Below, piece after piece: positions 13,697 through 27,600 of a stretch of DNA of 64,000 nucleotides; the first letter of the stretch is position 1, and each line of letters starts with the position of its first letter. Made by a program: the position numbers and the translations under genes. Origin of the DNA: Holacanthus passer (Eukaryota; Chordata; Actinopteri; Pomacanthidae); NCBI GenBank assembly GCA_025331565.1, contig JAFREQ010000042.1, positions 2,511,001 through 2,575,000 of the forward strand, given 5' to 3'. Under the pieces are notes generated by a model. It searched no databases, was not told the origin of the DNA, and was given only the letters and a program-made list of their open reading frames with translations.

Positions 13697-14075
13697 GGTA
13701 GAGGCACACACACACACACACACAGACATAGACACACACACAGATAGAGGCATATACACATACAGAGACATGGACACAGGCACATACACAGACAGACACA
13801 CACACACACACACACATACACACAGACAGACACATACACAGACAGACACACACACACACACATACACAGACATAGACACAAACACATACACATACACACA
13901 TACAGAGACATACAGACACACACACACACACATACACAGACATAGACACAAACACATACACACATACAGAGACATACAGACACACACACATACACAGACA
14001 GAGACATAGACACAGAGACATGCACACATACATACAAACAAACACACATACATACATACATTTACACAAAGACAT

Positions 14076-14112
<37 letters not shown>
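13661..14112. repeat. compound CA / CACAGA / CATA microsatellite, about 450 bp
   Basis: Nearly pure runs of CA interrupted by CAGA, CATA and GACA variants, some repeated as higher-order blocks (for example around 13850-13890 and 13918-13960). It directly adjoins the presumed rasip1 promoter. All six frames give long cysteine/valine or threonine/histidine repeat ORFs; these are artefacts of the repeat. Confidence 0.97.
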
Positions 14113-14113
<1 letters not shown>

Positions 14114-15886
14114 CTCTGGTTTCTTCCTTGAAATATTCAATTATGTAAAATGTAGACGTCTATGAAGTAAATTTAGACAACAAATATGTTCAATGGTGAA
14201 AAGTAACAACAACCAAAAATGTTGTTGTGTAAAACATAATTAAAAGACAATGTTGAATAAAAATCTGAATGCTCAGTAAGATGCTTTATCAGACGGTCTC
14301 TCCTGGAAAACATCCTGGTGTCGGAGTTGGAGAGTTTGTGTGAAATGGGTGTGAATGTTGACTTGTTGGTTTTAGACAATAACAGAAATGTAACAAGCTC
14401 CTTTTTTAGTCCCGGACAGGTTCTAAGCTTTTCTTTTCCTGAGAGGATGGAGAGACTCAAGCAGACAGCAAATGTGTCGTGATACAAAAACTAGATGTTG
14501 CACGAGATCATGGTCGTGATTCTCTGCGTTTGTTACCGCAAACAATCTGTTCACGTTCATGTAAACATGCAGTTTGGTGGTAATAAGAAACATCACTTTA
14601 TATTTCAAGCTTTCGTGTGTCGTAACGTCTCGGTTAACACCTGAGGCTGAATGTCACACTGTCATCTTGACCTGTACTGGAGGATGAGTGAGGAGGCTTA
14701 GGTGAGGATTAGTTTAGCTCCTGTGTGTTAACGAAAAAATCATAGAATACATCCTGGCGATTACTGGAACCACAGCTGGAAACAAAAGAGAAAAACAAAA
14801 CAGGAAAAATGGTGACAAACAGAAACAGACGTCAGTGAGGATCTTTTTACCTCTAAGCTGTTTGTGGTTGTGTCTGTGTTCTTCATTACCACCACAGATT
14901 CAGTCATCAGTGTTAGTGGGATCATAGAAAGAGGAGGGAAAGAAGTCGAGCAGCAGTAGTACTAGCAGGTACAATAGTAACAGATGGGTAGAAGTAGTAT
15001 ATTAGCAGTTGTGTGTTAATGTGCAACAAACACATGAAGCTGCAATGTTGTTTCTGCACCAAAAAGAAAAAAGATTATTTCTGCTTCACATGTAAATAAC
15101 AAATGTGTTGGTGCTTTGTGCTCCTTTGCTTTTTCCTTTATGTAAAACGAGACTGAAAACTCTGTTATGAATTAGAAATGTTTTTGATCTTGTTAAACAT
15201 TTCTAATTATTTTCTATTATTAAAGTAAAATAATTATCCAAATGACTGTGAAACCTTGGCAGACGTATGGGAATATGAGAGATGAGTTTAGTTAGTGAGT
15301 TAGTTAGTTTAGTTTATTCGTTTGTTTGCAGTTCTTTCTTCTTTAGTGGTGCTGCTTTTTTTTAAATCTGCCTTTGTCAATAATTGTCTAAATAAAAACT
15401 ACAGTAGATCAAACAGATCACAGGTAAAAAATATAACAGGGACAAATTTATTGTGCTTGTATTTAGTTTTTAAGCTGTTGCACAGTTGTGTTTTATCATT
15501 TGTACTGATCATAAATAAAACAGCCTTATAAAGCTGTTTACGACCCTGTAATAGCTTTGAGGCATGTGTGTGTCAAGAGCTCCATCTAGTGGCAGTAAAG
15601 TTGAACTACAACACAGCTGCAGCACAGCATCTCATTACCTGAACAGGAACATTTACACACTAACACCTGTGCAGCTGCTGACAGTTAATAGTAAGGGTTA
15701 GGGTTAGTTACTGGTTAGTCAGTCAGTATTTGCCTCCAAATTGAGATGTAGTGGAAGTATAAAGAAGCATAAAATGGAAAGACACATAAATCACAAGTAC
15801 AGTAGCTTCCCTCCGTACTGAAATTACATGTCAACACCACATTAACTGTTGGCTGCCAACACCTGCGGTACTTCTTGACAGATATA

Positions 15887-15928
<42 letters not shown>
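15887..15928 (+). repeat. CT/CA compound microsatellite
   Basis: Six CT units followed by about 14 CA units, in the rasip1-grap2 intergenic region. Confidence 0.95.
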
Positions 15929-15931
<3 letters not shown>

Positions 15932-18900
15932 AACCTGTGTAGTTTGTCTTTGTGGTATTGAGTAACAGGCTGAGAGGCGGATGTGAGTGAGCTCCACCTG
16001 CAGCTGCTGTGCACAGCCAGCGGTTTGGAGACAACGAGATTCAGGTCAGATGCACATCTTAACACTTTTCTGCAAGCAACCTTGTTCTCCTCTCCGACTC
16101 TGACACAACGCTAAGAGCACTTCAGTATCTGTCAGACGTGTTTTTACTGTATGAGGATGTTCACTCATGCTACAGACTTTTTGGATCCTGCTTGATGAAG
16201 TAAAATGGAGAAAAATATAAATGAGGAAAGGAAGGACATGCCTGCTATGACAAGACACTGCATTCTGGCAACACCATATCCCTCAAATTCAATGAATAAT
16301 GTCTGAAAATCAAACAGAGAAAAATTTCTTTCTACAGGCAATTAAGTAAACAACAGTATTTGAGACAGTTTTATGAGCTGACTCACACATCAAGTTAATT
16401 ATAGCAGACTGAATAACATTTAATCAATCAGGCCCTAAAGGTAATCAGATTTTCTGTCATGTACTGTCACACTATGTCAAGATGAGGTTCATTGTTTGGC
16501 CAAATGTCAGTTCTGCCATGTTTTATGACACTGCTGCGATTTAACAATGAAAGATATAAAAACCATATAAATCATACTGTCAAAGTATCAACAATTAATA
16601 TATAACCACATCACAGCCATTTGGTAACACATGCAATAAATGCACACGTTAAACTGCTTTTCACTCTTTTTTCCTTCCAGCGTGATCAACGAACGGGACT
16701 TTCCCAGGAATTAATCAAACTGAACGTCCAGATACAGATAAATATCCAATATACAGGACGTCTCTACAGATTAAGCTCAAATACAGTGTAGAGAAGAGCA
16801 AGGCATTTGCCACTTTAGTTCATATCCTACATCTGTGATACACTTGACTACAAATGCATTTCTGTTGCCATGTAGTGAAGCTGGTGCCTTCGGGGCCATA
16901 AAGGTCTCGGTCTCTCGGTCGGTTACCTTCTTTGGCCAGTTGGTAAATGAGCCATGCATCATTTTATTGCCTTTTTATGGATATGCACTCTTGCTCTTTT
17001 CTGAAAGATGCTGTTGTGGAATTTCCAACTATTCAGGCAGCCAGGGGTTTCCATCCATTTGAGGGTGAATGCATGAGAAAGTCCAGACTTCTTAAAATGA
17101 ATCTGCACTTTATTATCATAAAAGAGTAATGCAACTTTCACAAAAAGAGAGCAGACATGAATTTCAACGTGTGAAGGATTTTTTTTCAACGTACAGGTGT
17201 TACTACTTCCCTGACCTCGCTGGTATCTTATGATACAACAACGTCCTCTATATTCATGGAATATTATGCAGTAAAACATGTTTTATGTTATACTGTTTAT
17301 GCTTTATAGCCTGGTAACTGTGCTTAGATGAGTTCAACGTCTGAGAGAATTTAAAAATTAAATAACACGAGCACAGTGAAAAGCTGAAGAGTCACAGTAG
17401 CTTTATTTGAATCAGACAATCCAGCTGACAATTAAAATATTTAGAAACATTTTTTTGTGTGGAAAGTATCTCAGGAATTTTATTTTGTGGGAGGTGGAAA
17501 ATCTCTGACATATTATAAATATAATACAATCGTTTCAATCAGTATAAGAACAAAAAAATAACATGAGTCATCATCATCAACTATGTGCATATATTTTGTG
17601 TGTATTTGTGTGTAAAAACCTAAACTATTAAACTATAGTTCAGGTTTTTATCATTTTATCAGCAACTAAACCACCGTTTGTGACCTTCCACTGATAAATC
17701 ATTAACAGACGAGGAAGGACAGGACTGAAATACGAGGAAAGCAAGAGGAAGCTGTGTCAAACTGAGCAGAAAGAGACAGAACGACACTGGCACGATTTTC
17801 AGCCAGTATGAATTAGAACTAAGATTTACAAAATGTTGAGAAAGATCATCCTCTTGATTTTTTTCAAATGATAGATAAAAACATAATTTAACATCATCAG
17901 ACTTCCGCAACAACATTCACCCAACTTTTGCCACATTTTGTCCTTCTGTACTGATAAATTAGATTCTTTAAGCACAACAAACAAAAGTGGATTCACCTCC
18001 ATAGTGTGGAGTTGTCAGCAGAAATCTCAGGACTGCACGGCTCGATAGACATAAGTGAGGAAATATGTTTTTGGTGAATCAGTCCTTGGCTGAATAATTC
18101 ACTTTCCTCAACCAACAGATATTGTGGCTATGTGTTGTCTGAACAGGCCTTCACCATATGTTATAAATAAAATGTCTAAAAATGAAGGATACATAACTTC
18201 ATTTGATTTGATTTGTCCACATTTAAACACAAAGAGTCGACTAGAATGATCAAAAAATGTTTGATCCTAAGTGAAAAATCCAGAATCTATGAATATGCAA
18301 ATATAGTTACTTTCAAGGCTTCAGTTGCTTTACACAAAGTTTCACCTAATTTACTGAAATGTCCACTCTCCTTCCAGCACATCACTAATCAACACTTTAT
18401 ATCTGGTTTATTAATCCAAAAACTGAAGTCTAAAACCAGCAGTTTGCCATTTTGTGTTGGACTGTTTCCTGGCCGGAGGCAGTTGTAAGGTGGAGACATC
18501 AGGAAGACACAAAAAGACAAATCCAAAGGAACGTCAGTGTCACCATAAAACCATTTTTGTGCAGATTAAACAATCAAGATATGAAGTGTTAATGAATGGT
18601 GCTGGAAGGTAGATTTCATTATGTTGGACATTTCATTTTTAAACACACATTAGAGTGGTATTAATCTTATTTAACTCAAGAAAGAAAGTGAATGAGCTAA
18701 TTCTCAAAATGTGCATTGATAAATACTCAGAATTAGAAACTTGCATAAAACACAACAAGAAGTGGAGTTTTATTTTGAAAATGAGGAAGGAAGTGGCTGG
18801 TACTTTGAAGGGAGGCGGGCTCATCTGTCACATTCAGGAGTGTCAGAGAAGCAGAGCCCTGATCAGAGACACCAGAAACACACAGAGCTCATAGATGTGC

Positions 18901-19926
18901 TGTCGTTCCTGCAGAGCAGCAGGTCATCGGGGCAGGAAGCCGTCCCTCGTCCAAACCAACCAACATTTGTTTATGCAAACATCTGTGGGCTACAAATATG
19001 CTGCTGTGTTCACACTTCACAGGGAGAAGAGCTCAGCCTTAGAATCAACTCCCCACCACTTCAGCTGCAGTCCACAGAGGAGCAAAGGTAAGATCAACGC
19101 CGGCAAATATCAGAAGACTTTATAAAAATCCTACATCAGACTTCCTTCTGAAAAATGATTCATTTCAGTAACGGCTCAGTTCTCTTCCTCTTTCTCCTTC
19201 TCTCTGTTTCTCACTTCTCTATCGTTCATCCCCAACTTAGATAAAATAACATCTTGAATGTAATTTTTAAAAATATATGTCATTTTTTTGAATGAAATCT
19301 CTGCTGCATCTAAAACAGCCAACAACACCACGTTGAACTTCATAATGTTAAACCAGTTATAAACTGCAACAGGCTGCGCTCCAATCTCGTTCTTATCATT
19401 TGCATACATGTACACGCAGGTCATATCTGTTCTCATCCTTCGTTGTACTTTCTGTGTTATTCATGTGTTTCATCCCGCAGTTTGATTTGGCTTGTATGTT
19501 ACTCAGTTGTCCTGCCCTCAGTTTGGGGAAGTGGTTTAAAAAGCTACAGTCAGAGTGAGAGAGAGGGATTATAGAGGTGAAAAAAAACAAAACATTCACA
19601 ATTTCATTTGCTGAAATGTGTGTGTAAATCAGTTGAGATGCTTCCATGTGAGGTCGGAGGTCAGGGTTAGAGGTCAGCGCCCCGTTTGTTCTCCGCTGAC
19701 GGAGCTGTGAGGGACCTCATGTCAAGACGTCCTCCTCTGCAAACATCGTCCACACCCTTGTGCACCCTGTGGTGGAAGAAACCCAGCTGGGTGACAAGAG
19801 CACTGACAAACGAGTCTGACACGAGCCACAATTAGGTTAATTATTTAGATTCATCTGCAAAGTATTTTCTCAGTTGTGCATTATTATATAGCTTGTTCTA
19901 TTTGACAACTCCGCTTGTGAGAAAAC

Positions 19927-20222
19927 TAGAGCTGAAGCGATTGGTCCTTTAATTGATTAGAGATATAATCAATAACTGTGCCAAGCATTTCTACAGTAGT
20001 TCCAGCTTCTCAGATGTGCTGCTTTTCTTTGCCATCAATTATTGTCAGTTTATTATCTTTTGCACTTTTGTCAGATAAAAGAAGCGATTTGAAGACGTCA
20101 CCCTCGGCCCTGAGAACTTGTGATCAGCGTATTTTTTAACATTTCATACTAGACTAAATGATTGATTGGATAATGGAATCAATAGTGAAAATGATCATTA
20201 GTTTGTGTCTGGTTGCAGCCTC
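19927..20222 (-). repeat. dispersed repeat, TTAGTTGCAGC/AATTGATTA family, copy 1
   Basis: Begins GAGCTGAAGCGATTGG and ends ATCATTAGTTTGTGTCTGGTTGCAGCC. Inside are AGTTCCAGCTTCTCAGATGTG and the TTTGTCAGATAAAAGAAGCGATTTGAAGACGTCA core. Similar order and wording recur at 21005-21245 and 21271-21503, so it is a repeat family with ends resembling known fish elements. Confidence 0.65.
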
Positions 20223-20340
20223 TTGTCACATTTTTCACGTCTGTGATTGTCAGCAGCTCCAAACATGGTTTTCTTTAAATAACTGTCCAAATTTGCAATA
20301 TTTCACAGGACAAAGCAAAAATATTAAAACAGATTTGTCC

Positions 20341-20423
20341 TATTAATCATCTCAGGACCCCTCAGATTTATCTGGTGACCCTTTGGAGGGGCCCGACCCC
20401 TCAGGCTGGGAACCACTGAACTA
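20341..20423. repeat. dispersed repeat end, CCCCTCAGGCTGGGAACCACTG
   Basis: The string ATCATCTCAGGACCCCTCAGATTTATCTGGTGACCCTTTGGAGGGGCCCGACCCCTCAGGCTGGGAACCACTG is the inverse of the CAGTGGTTCCCAACC end of a common fish repeat. A related end occurs near 60178. Confidence 0.55.
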
Positions 20424-20609
20424 GCTTCGCATTGACCAACTACCACAGTAAAACACGGCTTCCACATTAATGCATCAGTATTAATACTACTATAATACTA
20501 TATATAACAGCACAACACTCACACGGCCATTTTTGTGAATTCTGAGTACTTTCATTTTTTGATACTTTAAATCCATTTTGAAGTCCAGGCCTTTGACCTT
20601 TCATGTATT

Positions 20610-20672
20610 TTATATTGCAGTTTTGTTACTTTTACTTAAGTAAAGTGTCTGAATACTTCCTCCATGATGGAG
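20610..20672. mobile_element. hAT-like AGTAAAAGTAC repeat, short end fragment
   Basis: GTTACTTTTACTTAAGTAAAGTGTCTGAATACTTCCTCCA is the inverse of the CAGTGGTGGAAGAAGTATTCAG end of the family. Only about 60 bp remain. Confidence 0.5.
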
Positions 20673-21004
20673 AACAACAGTGTGATTGTTCCAGAAAAAG
20701 GAATCAAATAAATCATTTTAGCTTCTCTTCTCTTCTCTTTGCGTCTGCACACAGATCGCGCAGTTTATGATGCAGGTGCAAAATGAAAAAGAACCTCCCG
20801 CCTGTGGAACTGAACTGCAAGCAACTGAACTGAAACTAATGACTTCAGTTGGTTGTTATCACCATTGAAAAAAGCTGCATGCTGATATGAATTTGGTCTT
20901 TACGCCTCAGACTGTTAACAAAAACGTCTTCAAAATCTATTAAAGACACTCAAAAGAATAACTTCCGTACATCTTCACTCTACAGAACATGAATCTACAA
21001 CAAT

Positions 21005-21245
21005 CTTGAAAATCAGTTAAACATTTTGATTGTTGCTTTTCAGCAAAGAATCCAAAGATTCATTGGTTCCAGCTTCTTAAATGTGAATATTTACTGTTTT
21101 CCTTGTCATCTATGACAAGATACTGAATATCTTTGGGTTTTTTTGGTCGGTCAGAAAATGTGATGACGACATTTTTATATTTATAGAGAAAACAATTATT
21201 TGATCAATAAAAAAATATTTGGCAGTTAATCAATAATAGCCCTAA
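21005..21245 (-). repeat. dispersed repeat, TTAGTTGCAGC family, copy 2
   Basis: Shares GGTTCCAGCTTCTTAAATGTGAATATTT, the GACAAGATACTGAATATCTTTGGGTTT segment and terminal GTTAATCAATAATAGCCCT with the neighbouring copies. It has no coding content. Confidence 0.65.
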
Positions 21246-21270
21246 ACCAAAAGATATCAGATACAGTTTT

Positions 21271-21503
21271 CATAATAAATCAGTTATATTAATTTTCATT
21301 TCAAGCGAAAATTCCCAAACTCACTGGTTCCAGCTTCTCACATGTGAACGTGTGCTGCTTTTCTTCGTCGTCTGTGACGGTGAATTGAATATATTTGGTT
21401 TTGGATTGTTGGTCAAACAAAGCCAAAGACCAAAAAATGTAAATCAATTGAGAAAATAATTGGCACATTAATCAATAATGAAAATAACTGTAAGTTGCAG
21501 TAT
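21271..21503 (-). repeat. dispersed repeat, TTAGTTGCAGC family, copy 3
   Basis: Shares CTGGTTCCAGCTTCTCACATGTGAACGTG, GACGGTGAATTGAATATATTTGG and a terminal ATTAATCAATAATGAAAATAACTGTAAGTTGCAG. It lies in direct orientation just 25 bases from copy 2, a local duplication or nested insertion. Confidence 0.65.
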
Positions 21504-22892
21504 GGTGACAGAACGTATCATGTCCTATTTGTCTGTAAAGTGAAAGTACATTTCAAATATAAACGCAGTAATGCTGAGGCTTTGAAGTCGGCTACACGCT
21601 CAGGAAAACCACTCATCATGTGTTGAAACACTGACCAGCTCGCTGTCAGCACTCGTGTCGGTTAATCCTTCTCTGTCACAGGCGCCAATAACGGCCGCAA
21701 GAACTGCAAATATATCAGAGCATCAACTTAAACAGTTTTTCTTTTTGACATTTACGTTTTTATAGATTTTTTAAAGAAAGAGTTGGTACGTGCCAGAGAT
21801 AAATGCTTCATTCAATAAAGGTATATAAGTAGTACACAGAGTAATGAGACGCCCAGTCCAGAGTGAAAGGAAAAGAAAATCTGTCCAAATCCAGAAAATG
21901 TCCCCACAGCTTGTTCAAACTACATTTTAATCCACTGAGCAAATACTCATAAGATCCAATCTGTATCATTGCATTTGTCCAGAGCTTTAGCTGTTTTTCA
22001 ACATCTCAAAATAAAACTGGAGGCTGTGATCACACCAACTGTGCTAAGTGAAAATTCACCCAGATTTGTCCCCTAATAAATATAAAGCAGTAGTCAGAAT
22101 GATGAACGCCAAATCAACCCACCAGGACCTGGATGGATGGTTTCATTAATGTACATTTACATATATCATGTAGGAAGAATCCCACTTCCATTTTGTACTC
22201 AGAGCAAATAACGCAGAGCTCGGTCCTCACGGTCCACAGCTCCTCAAAGAGTCCTGTTGTTGCCGTTATCAGGCGGAAGCCGGAGTGAGACCATCAATCA
22301 TTAAATGTTGATTTAAGCAGTCGAGGCATGAGTTAGAGATTAAAGATAAGATAAAGCAAAAAACCCCGAAGTCATGCAGGAACAGCATGATGCACTAAAA
22401 ATGTGTTTGATTTCCTCTTTATTTCTGCTAATGAGACTAGAGACTAATGAGAACAAAGCTCTTGTTTTATATAGTTATTAAAATGAATAAAGCAAATTCA
22501 TTACATAAACCTCCTCAAACCTTTGTGTTGCAAACATGATGCTAAAAACAAAACAAACAAACAAACAAAAAAGACTTGTTCTGACTTTATTTTACGATAT
22601 TTTGGCCTGAACAGCATCAGGTACAAATTTGAATTTCTACTTCCACCAGTCAGAGCTTATGATCAAATATATCTATCTTTGAGCTTTGTAGTGAATGTTC
22701 AAGGTTCAATATATGAGATTTGGAGCGTTAATGTGGCAGCAAACAACTGTTTGCTTGTGGCGGAGAAACGACGAGCAGAGAATGAAGTCACTCTCCTCTG
22801 TGTGTGTGTGTTCTTTGTTTTGGTCGCCGGGCCGGACATGTGTGCATGTTGGTGCCAAGCGCCAACGTCCGAGGCTGAACAATGAAGCCAAG

Positions 22893-23095
22893 TGCTAAAG
22901 GCTGCAGTTCCTTAAATGGCCACTTGAGGCTGGTTCCAAAAGCATGTCAGTCCCCATAAACCCTCACAACCTTACAGCAGAATTAAACATGTTTACAGTC
23001 TGGTACAATACACAATGAGCTTCACAACAGCTCTTCAGAGACCTATGGGTGACATCAAGGAGGCTTCATCCATATTTTATGCAGTCTATGTTTGG
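22893..23095. repeat. dispersed repeat, GGCCACTTGAGGCTGG family
   Basis: Carries GGCCACTTGAGGCTGGTTCCAAAAGC, CCCCATAAACCC, ACATGTTTACAGTCTGGTACAA, and GACATCAAGGAGGCTTCATCCATATTTTATGCAGTCTATG. I recognise this order from fish repeat DNA; no second copy is present in this window. Confidence 0.5.
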
Positions 23096-24606
23096 TGCAT
23101 GTGAGGCCTCCCCGTGAAACTCTTGGTATTTTAATTTACTGTCCCCAGATGCTAACTGCTCCTCTTTAAATGACTTTTATTGATTTTTTTATCGTCTATT
23201 CTCAGGCGATCTAGATTCGTGCTTCTTGGTGATTTTCATATTGATGACACTTCTGACTATATCTACTCCGAAGTTGCTTGAGTTCAAAGAAGAAAGTTGT
23301 AGGCTTGCAAGGTGCTCCACAGTTGCAGTTGCAGCTCACCACATCCTTCACTCCGTAACCACAAACAGGGAAGGTTTTTATTCACGTCTGTGGGAAAACA
23401 ACCAAATCTAACACCCAAGATGCAGTAACGGCTGTCATGGGACTCCAATCCTGCCCGTAGCTTCAATTCGCCTTTTGATCCAAGATTCACGAGTTTAACT
23501 CTTTTAATTAAATACATTTTCAGTAATGGTGTGTTGACCTCTGTTTTCCCGTCCTGTTTGTGTCTCTGTGGGAACAGCAGCAAATGAGGAAGTGGCTTTT
23601 GTGACTCTTCCTAATTTAAAAATAGATGGCAAATGAAAATTTCCAGTTCCCTCACTCTTCACATGTCATTGCCATGTTTTTCATTCATGTTGAGAGCTTG
23701 CAACACCACATGTTGTGTAATACAAGGGACTGACGTGTTAAACGATTGATTGGACTAATGCACACTGCACGTGTTTGTGTTTAATGCTTTACACAGCCAG
23801 CATCTTGTTCCCTTCTTTCATTTCCCCTAAAACCAAACAGAAGCTTCAAGAAGTAAGACTGTTTTTTTTATGAGGTATTGACCCAAATATATATGTATGT
23901 TATATAATATATATGTAAAATAACATACTGATCATTTCTTTGTCAGTGAATTTTGGTAAACAAAAGGAATATATATTTTTGTCATGCATAATCAATAACA
24001 TAAATCACATTTCTTAATGAGGTGTAATAAAAATAATTGAGTGACAAAGAGAAGGGTGCACTTTCAATCCTTCTCTGCACACAGGGTTTTAAGTGAGAAG
24101 ACATGAGACTATTGATCTCCTCATCAACATCAAGAAAGCAAATTAACATAGTTCAACAAAATGTCAAAATAGTCCTTGAATAGTTTGTCAGTGGCATGAA
24201 AAACACTTTGAACTGCATTAATTTGTAAAGTTTTGGATGATAAATTTCTGTTTTGTTAAGTCATGACTTTGAGGTCAAAATGATTCTTTTAACGCTCTTA
24301 AATCGTCCTTTTTGTTTGATTATTTGGAAACTAATGCAAAAAGCACATTTTATCAAAAGGTCAGAAAGACAATCATGTCTGTCTAAATCCTGTCCTGTCA
24401 TGTGACCCTCGCTCCACAGCTGGTCAGTATCTGTTAAAACCTCAGGGAGAGAAGCCCTCAGCTGTCAGAGATCAGACTTTTGTCTAACGTGCACTTTGAA
24501 GCACCATTTTTTAAATGGAAACCAAAACTGTTAACTGGACAAACTGTTTAACCTCAAGTTGAACTGTACATTTAAACTTCCCATTTTACCCTCTCTCTCC
24601 GCACAG

Positions 24607-24683
24607 AAACACTTGTACTTGCACGTTGTGGCTTCGCTGATCGTCACCTCTTCTTGGTTTGCTAAACACTTCAGCTGGTGCCG
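24607..24683 (+). other. grap2 5' UTR part of the first coding exon
   Basis: A pyrimidine-rich tract (CCCTCTCTCTCCGCACAG) ends in an acceptor AG at 24605-24606, 77 bases before the ATG. This suggests at least one further non-coding exon upstream, probably within 14-24 kb. The ATG context has G at +4. Inferred from sequence only. Confidence 0.5.
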
Positions 24684-27600
24684 ATGGAAGCCAGAGGGAA
24701 GTATGATTTTAATGCAACCGCAGATGACGAGCTCAGCTTCAGAAAGGGCGACATACTGAAGGTCAGTGCGTGTTGATTGGATGATTTTCTCAATGTGGCT
24801 TCAAAATCTTTCATCACCGTCGTCTGATTTCTTGCTTCTTTCCTTTGTCTGATCAGATTTTAAGCCCACAGGACGACTGGTATAAAGCCGAGATGAACGG
24901 ACAGGAAGGATTCGTACCACAAAACTACATCGAGATGCAGACACCGAGGTGACACTGACCTAGAAATGAGTTTGCTACCTTATTTGGGACGACTCGCTCA
25001 ACCTTTACAAAATCTGCATTTTTTTGAAAGCAGAAATTCTTCTGATTGAGATCCCAGCTTTCCAGCAACAATTGATTATATAAAACACAAAAATAAGAAA
25101 AGAAGTAAAAACATATATAATATAATCACATATATAATAAACCCCAGAGACCAGAATCAAGGCTGTAATCAAAAAATGATCAGAAACAGGAAGATTTTAT
25201 TCTCGGTTTGTCCTTTCTAGGCTCGTGGACTTGTTCAGGAGACAGTACAGCAGGTTATGTAAGACTGGCTGTAGGCGTGTGTGTTTGGTTTCCAGCATTC
25301 TATCGTGTGTGTGTGTCCAGGTGGTTTCAGGAGAACGCCAGTCGCAGCGCTGCAGAGGAACTGCTCAGGCACAAAGATGTGGGAGACTTTGTGATCCGAG
25401 GCTGCCAGAGCTCCCCTGGAGACTTCTCCATCTCTGTCAAGTGAGTCTGTAAATGAGCTGCACCCAAATCCTGGTGCTTGCTTTTCACTGCATCACTGGT
25501 CACTGCATCATATCATGAGGAAATGTCGATGCTGCATTTCTTAATTTCACAAAATCACTTGTGTAATGATGACTCTTCTCTGGTGTCTTATGTTGACCTC
25601 GTGCTAAATGCCTCGCTGATGGACCCGTAATGGCTGAGGAGCTGCATGGTGCTGTAGTAAAGGAAAGAGTTTCTATGATGGTTCCTTTTTTTAACCCTCT
25701 CCAAAAGAAAAACAGACAAGAGAAAAAGTGTAATGATTCGCTGCAAACATTAGCATGTCCTTTTAATAACCCGGCATTACTTCCTTAAGGTCAGGGACAT
25801 TTCATACTTCCTTGCAGGGCAGCAAACTGTCAATTTCATGTCTCAATCTAAAACAGGCCTGCTGCTGTTAAAACTCCATACGTTCGGATTGTTTGGGATC
25901 ACCGAGTCCCGGTTTTCAATACAATAAAAATAATACTTATCATATTATACTTGTTTTCAGCACTTACATAGACGTCTATCGTCATTGTTACCTAACCCAA
26001 CATAAAATCATGAACAATGCCCCACGCGTCTGAATTCAACTCTGATTTGTCTGTATGTGTGTCAGTCAATCAATATGTCGTTGCCAATGAGCCTGACTCA
26101 GAAACCCATGTGTCTCTACCTGACAGATAACAATTAGCTGAAAAAGTCGGTCTGTACTGAAGAGCTGCAGGAGGCTCCCCATCCTGACGACAACACCTGT
26201 GTTGTGTGCATATTGAACATGTGTGCGTGCGTGAACGTCGACTGAACGGGTCTCTGTTTGGGTCTTTGTTGACAATCTGAAAAACCTTTCATTTGAGAAA
26301 TCTGAGAGTGAATAGAATCAGGCTGAGTGTGAGGAGAAGGGCTGAAGCTGGAGCAACCAGTCTGAGCAGAACAAGAACAACTGTGAGAGCAAGCAGGGGA
26401 TATGTGATGTGAGGGGATACGGGATGTGAGGAGATATGGGATGTGAGGGGATATGTGATGTGAGGGGATGTGTGATGTGAGGACAGGGTTTTGACAGAAA
26501 GCATGAAATGAAAATCATGAAATCTAAGAATCATGCTCTCAAATTGAAACACAATGCTCTTAGATAAAAATAGGGGAAAATGGTTCCATAGTTTCAAACA
26601 TAAAAGTGTGATTGAAATCTGTTAAAAGGTCATCTACACTTGTAGTCCTGATTTAACTGTCAGCAAACGATTACTTCCCCTCTGTTACCATCAATATGTA
26701 TAAAAGAAGTAAACTCTGACTCATCATCTCACCCGCTTCGCTTCTCTGATGTGCTGCAAACTCTGCAAGACTTGACATATTTACAAGCAGGAGACAGATG
26801 CAGAAGCAATGTTGGCGTAAACAGGACGGAGGCTGAGTGTCGCCGCCCTTCAACATGAGGCTCCGCTCGTTCATCAGTGTGTCTGCAGTCATTAAGACCA
26901 CCTGTGAAAAAGGTCAAACTGCACAATGAAGCTTTCTTTATTCTCTGCTCTTAAGGGCTGAGGATCTTCATCAAGGCCACCAGGTTGGGACATGTTGTAG
27001 TTTTGTACGTTGGCCAGCAGAGGACAATCCAGCTGAGGGAGGAGCTGAACCTCTGGAATGATGAAGCAGGGGAGTTCTTCAGGTACAGCTGATATAACAC
27101 TTTACTCCCGTGTTCATCTTCCCTCAGACATGAGAGCGACGTTCAGCACTTCAAAGTGATGAAGGACAACAAAGGCCAGTACTTCCTGTGGTCTGAGAAG
27201 TTCACCTCCCTCAACAAGCTGGTGGAGTTCTACAAGATCACGTCCATCTCTAAAACCAGGGAGATCTACCTCAACGACGGCAGCTTGGACAGCAAGAGTC
27301 CCTCCATGCTCCAGTCGGTGAGTTTCTGTTCAACGCAGGTGCCGAGCTTTGATTTACTATTCCACTTGAATAGTTCAGTTAACTCGCTCTAACCAGGCCA
27401 CAGCACACTGACCTACTGAGATGGGTTACTTGTTAAAAATATATCTGGTTATTCTGTGAAACTGACTCTGAATGTTATTTCTCATACTAGAGACTTTCGA
27501 GCATCAGCAAGAATAAGATCATATGTTCAAGGCTTCAGTTAATTAGAATGATTAATTATTCTCTCAATTAATCCGTCAATTGCTTGGTTTATAAAATGTA

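Larger units (their letters stand above)
14113..24606. other. rasip1-grap2 intergenic region, no gene seen
   Basis: Head-to-head interval of about 10.5 kb between the rasip1 promoter and the first recognised grap2 exon. No open frame shows codon bias, a protein motif or a flanking splice pattern I trust. It holds a CT/CA microsatellite, three copies of the GCAACTAAC repeat family, a repeat end at 20.4 kb and a GGCCACTTGAGG repeat at 22.9 kb. Non-coding 5' exons of grap2 are expected here but cannot be placed. Confidence 0.6.

Noticed and set aside
13426..14140. Long minus-strand open frames (up to 211 codons) rich in Cys and Val
   Set aside because: They are translations of the CA microsatellite; composition is purely dinucleotide driven.
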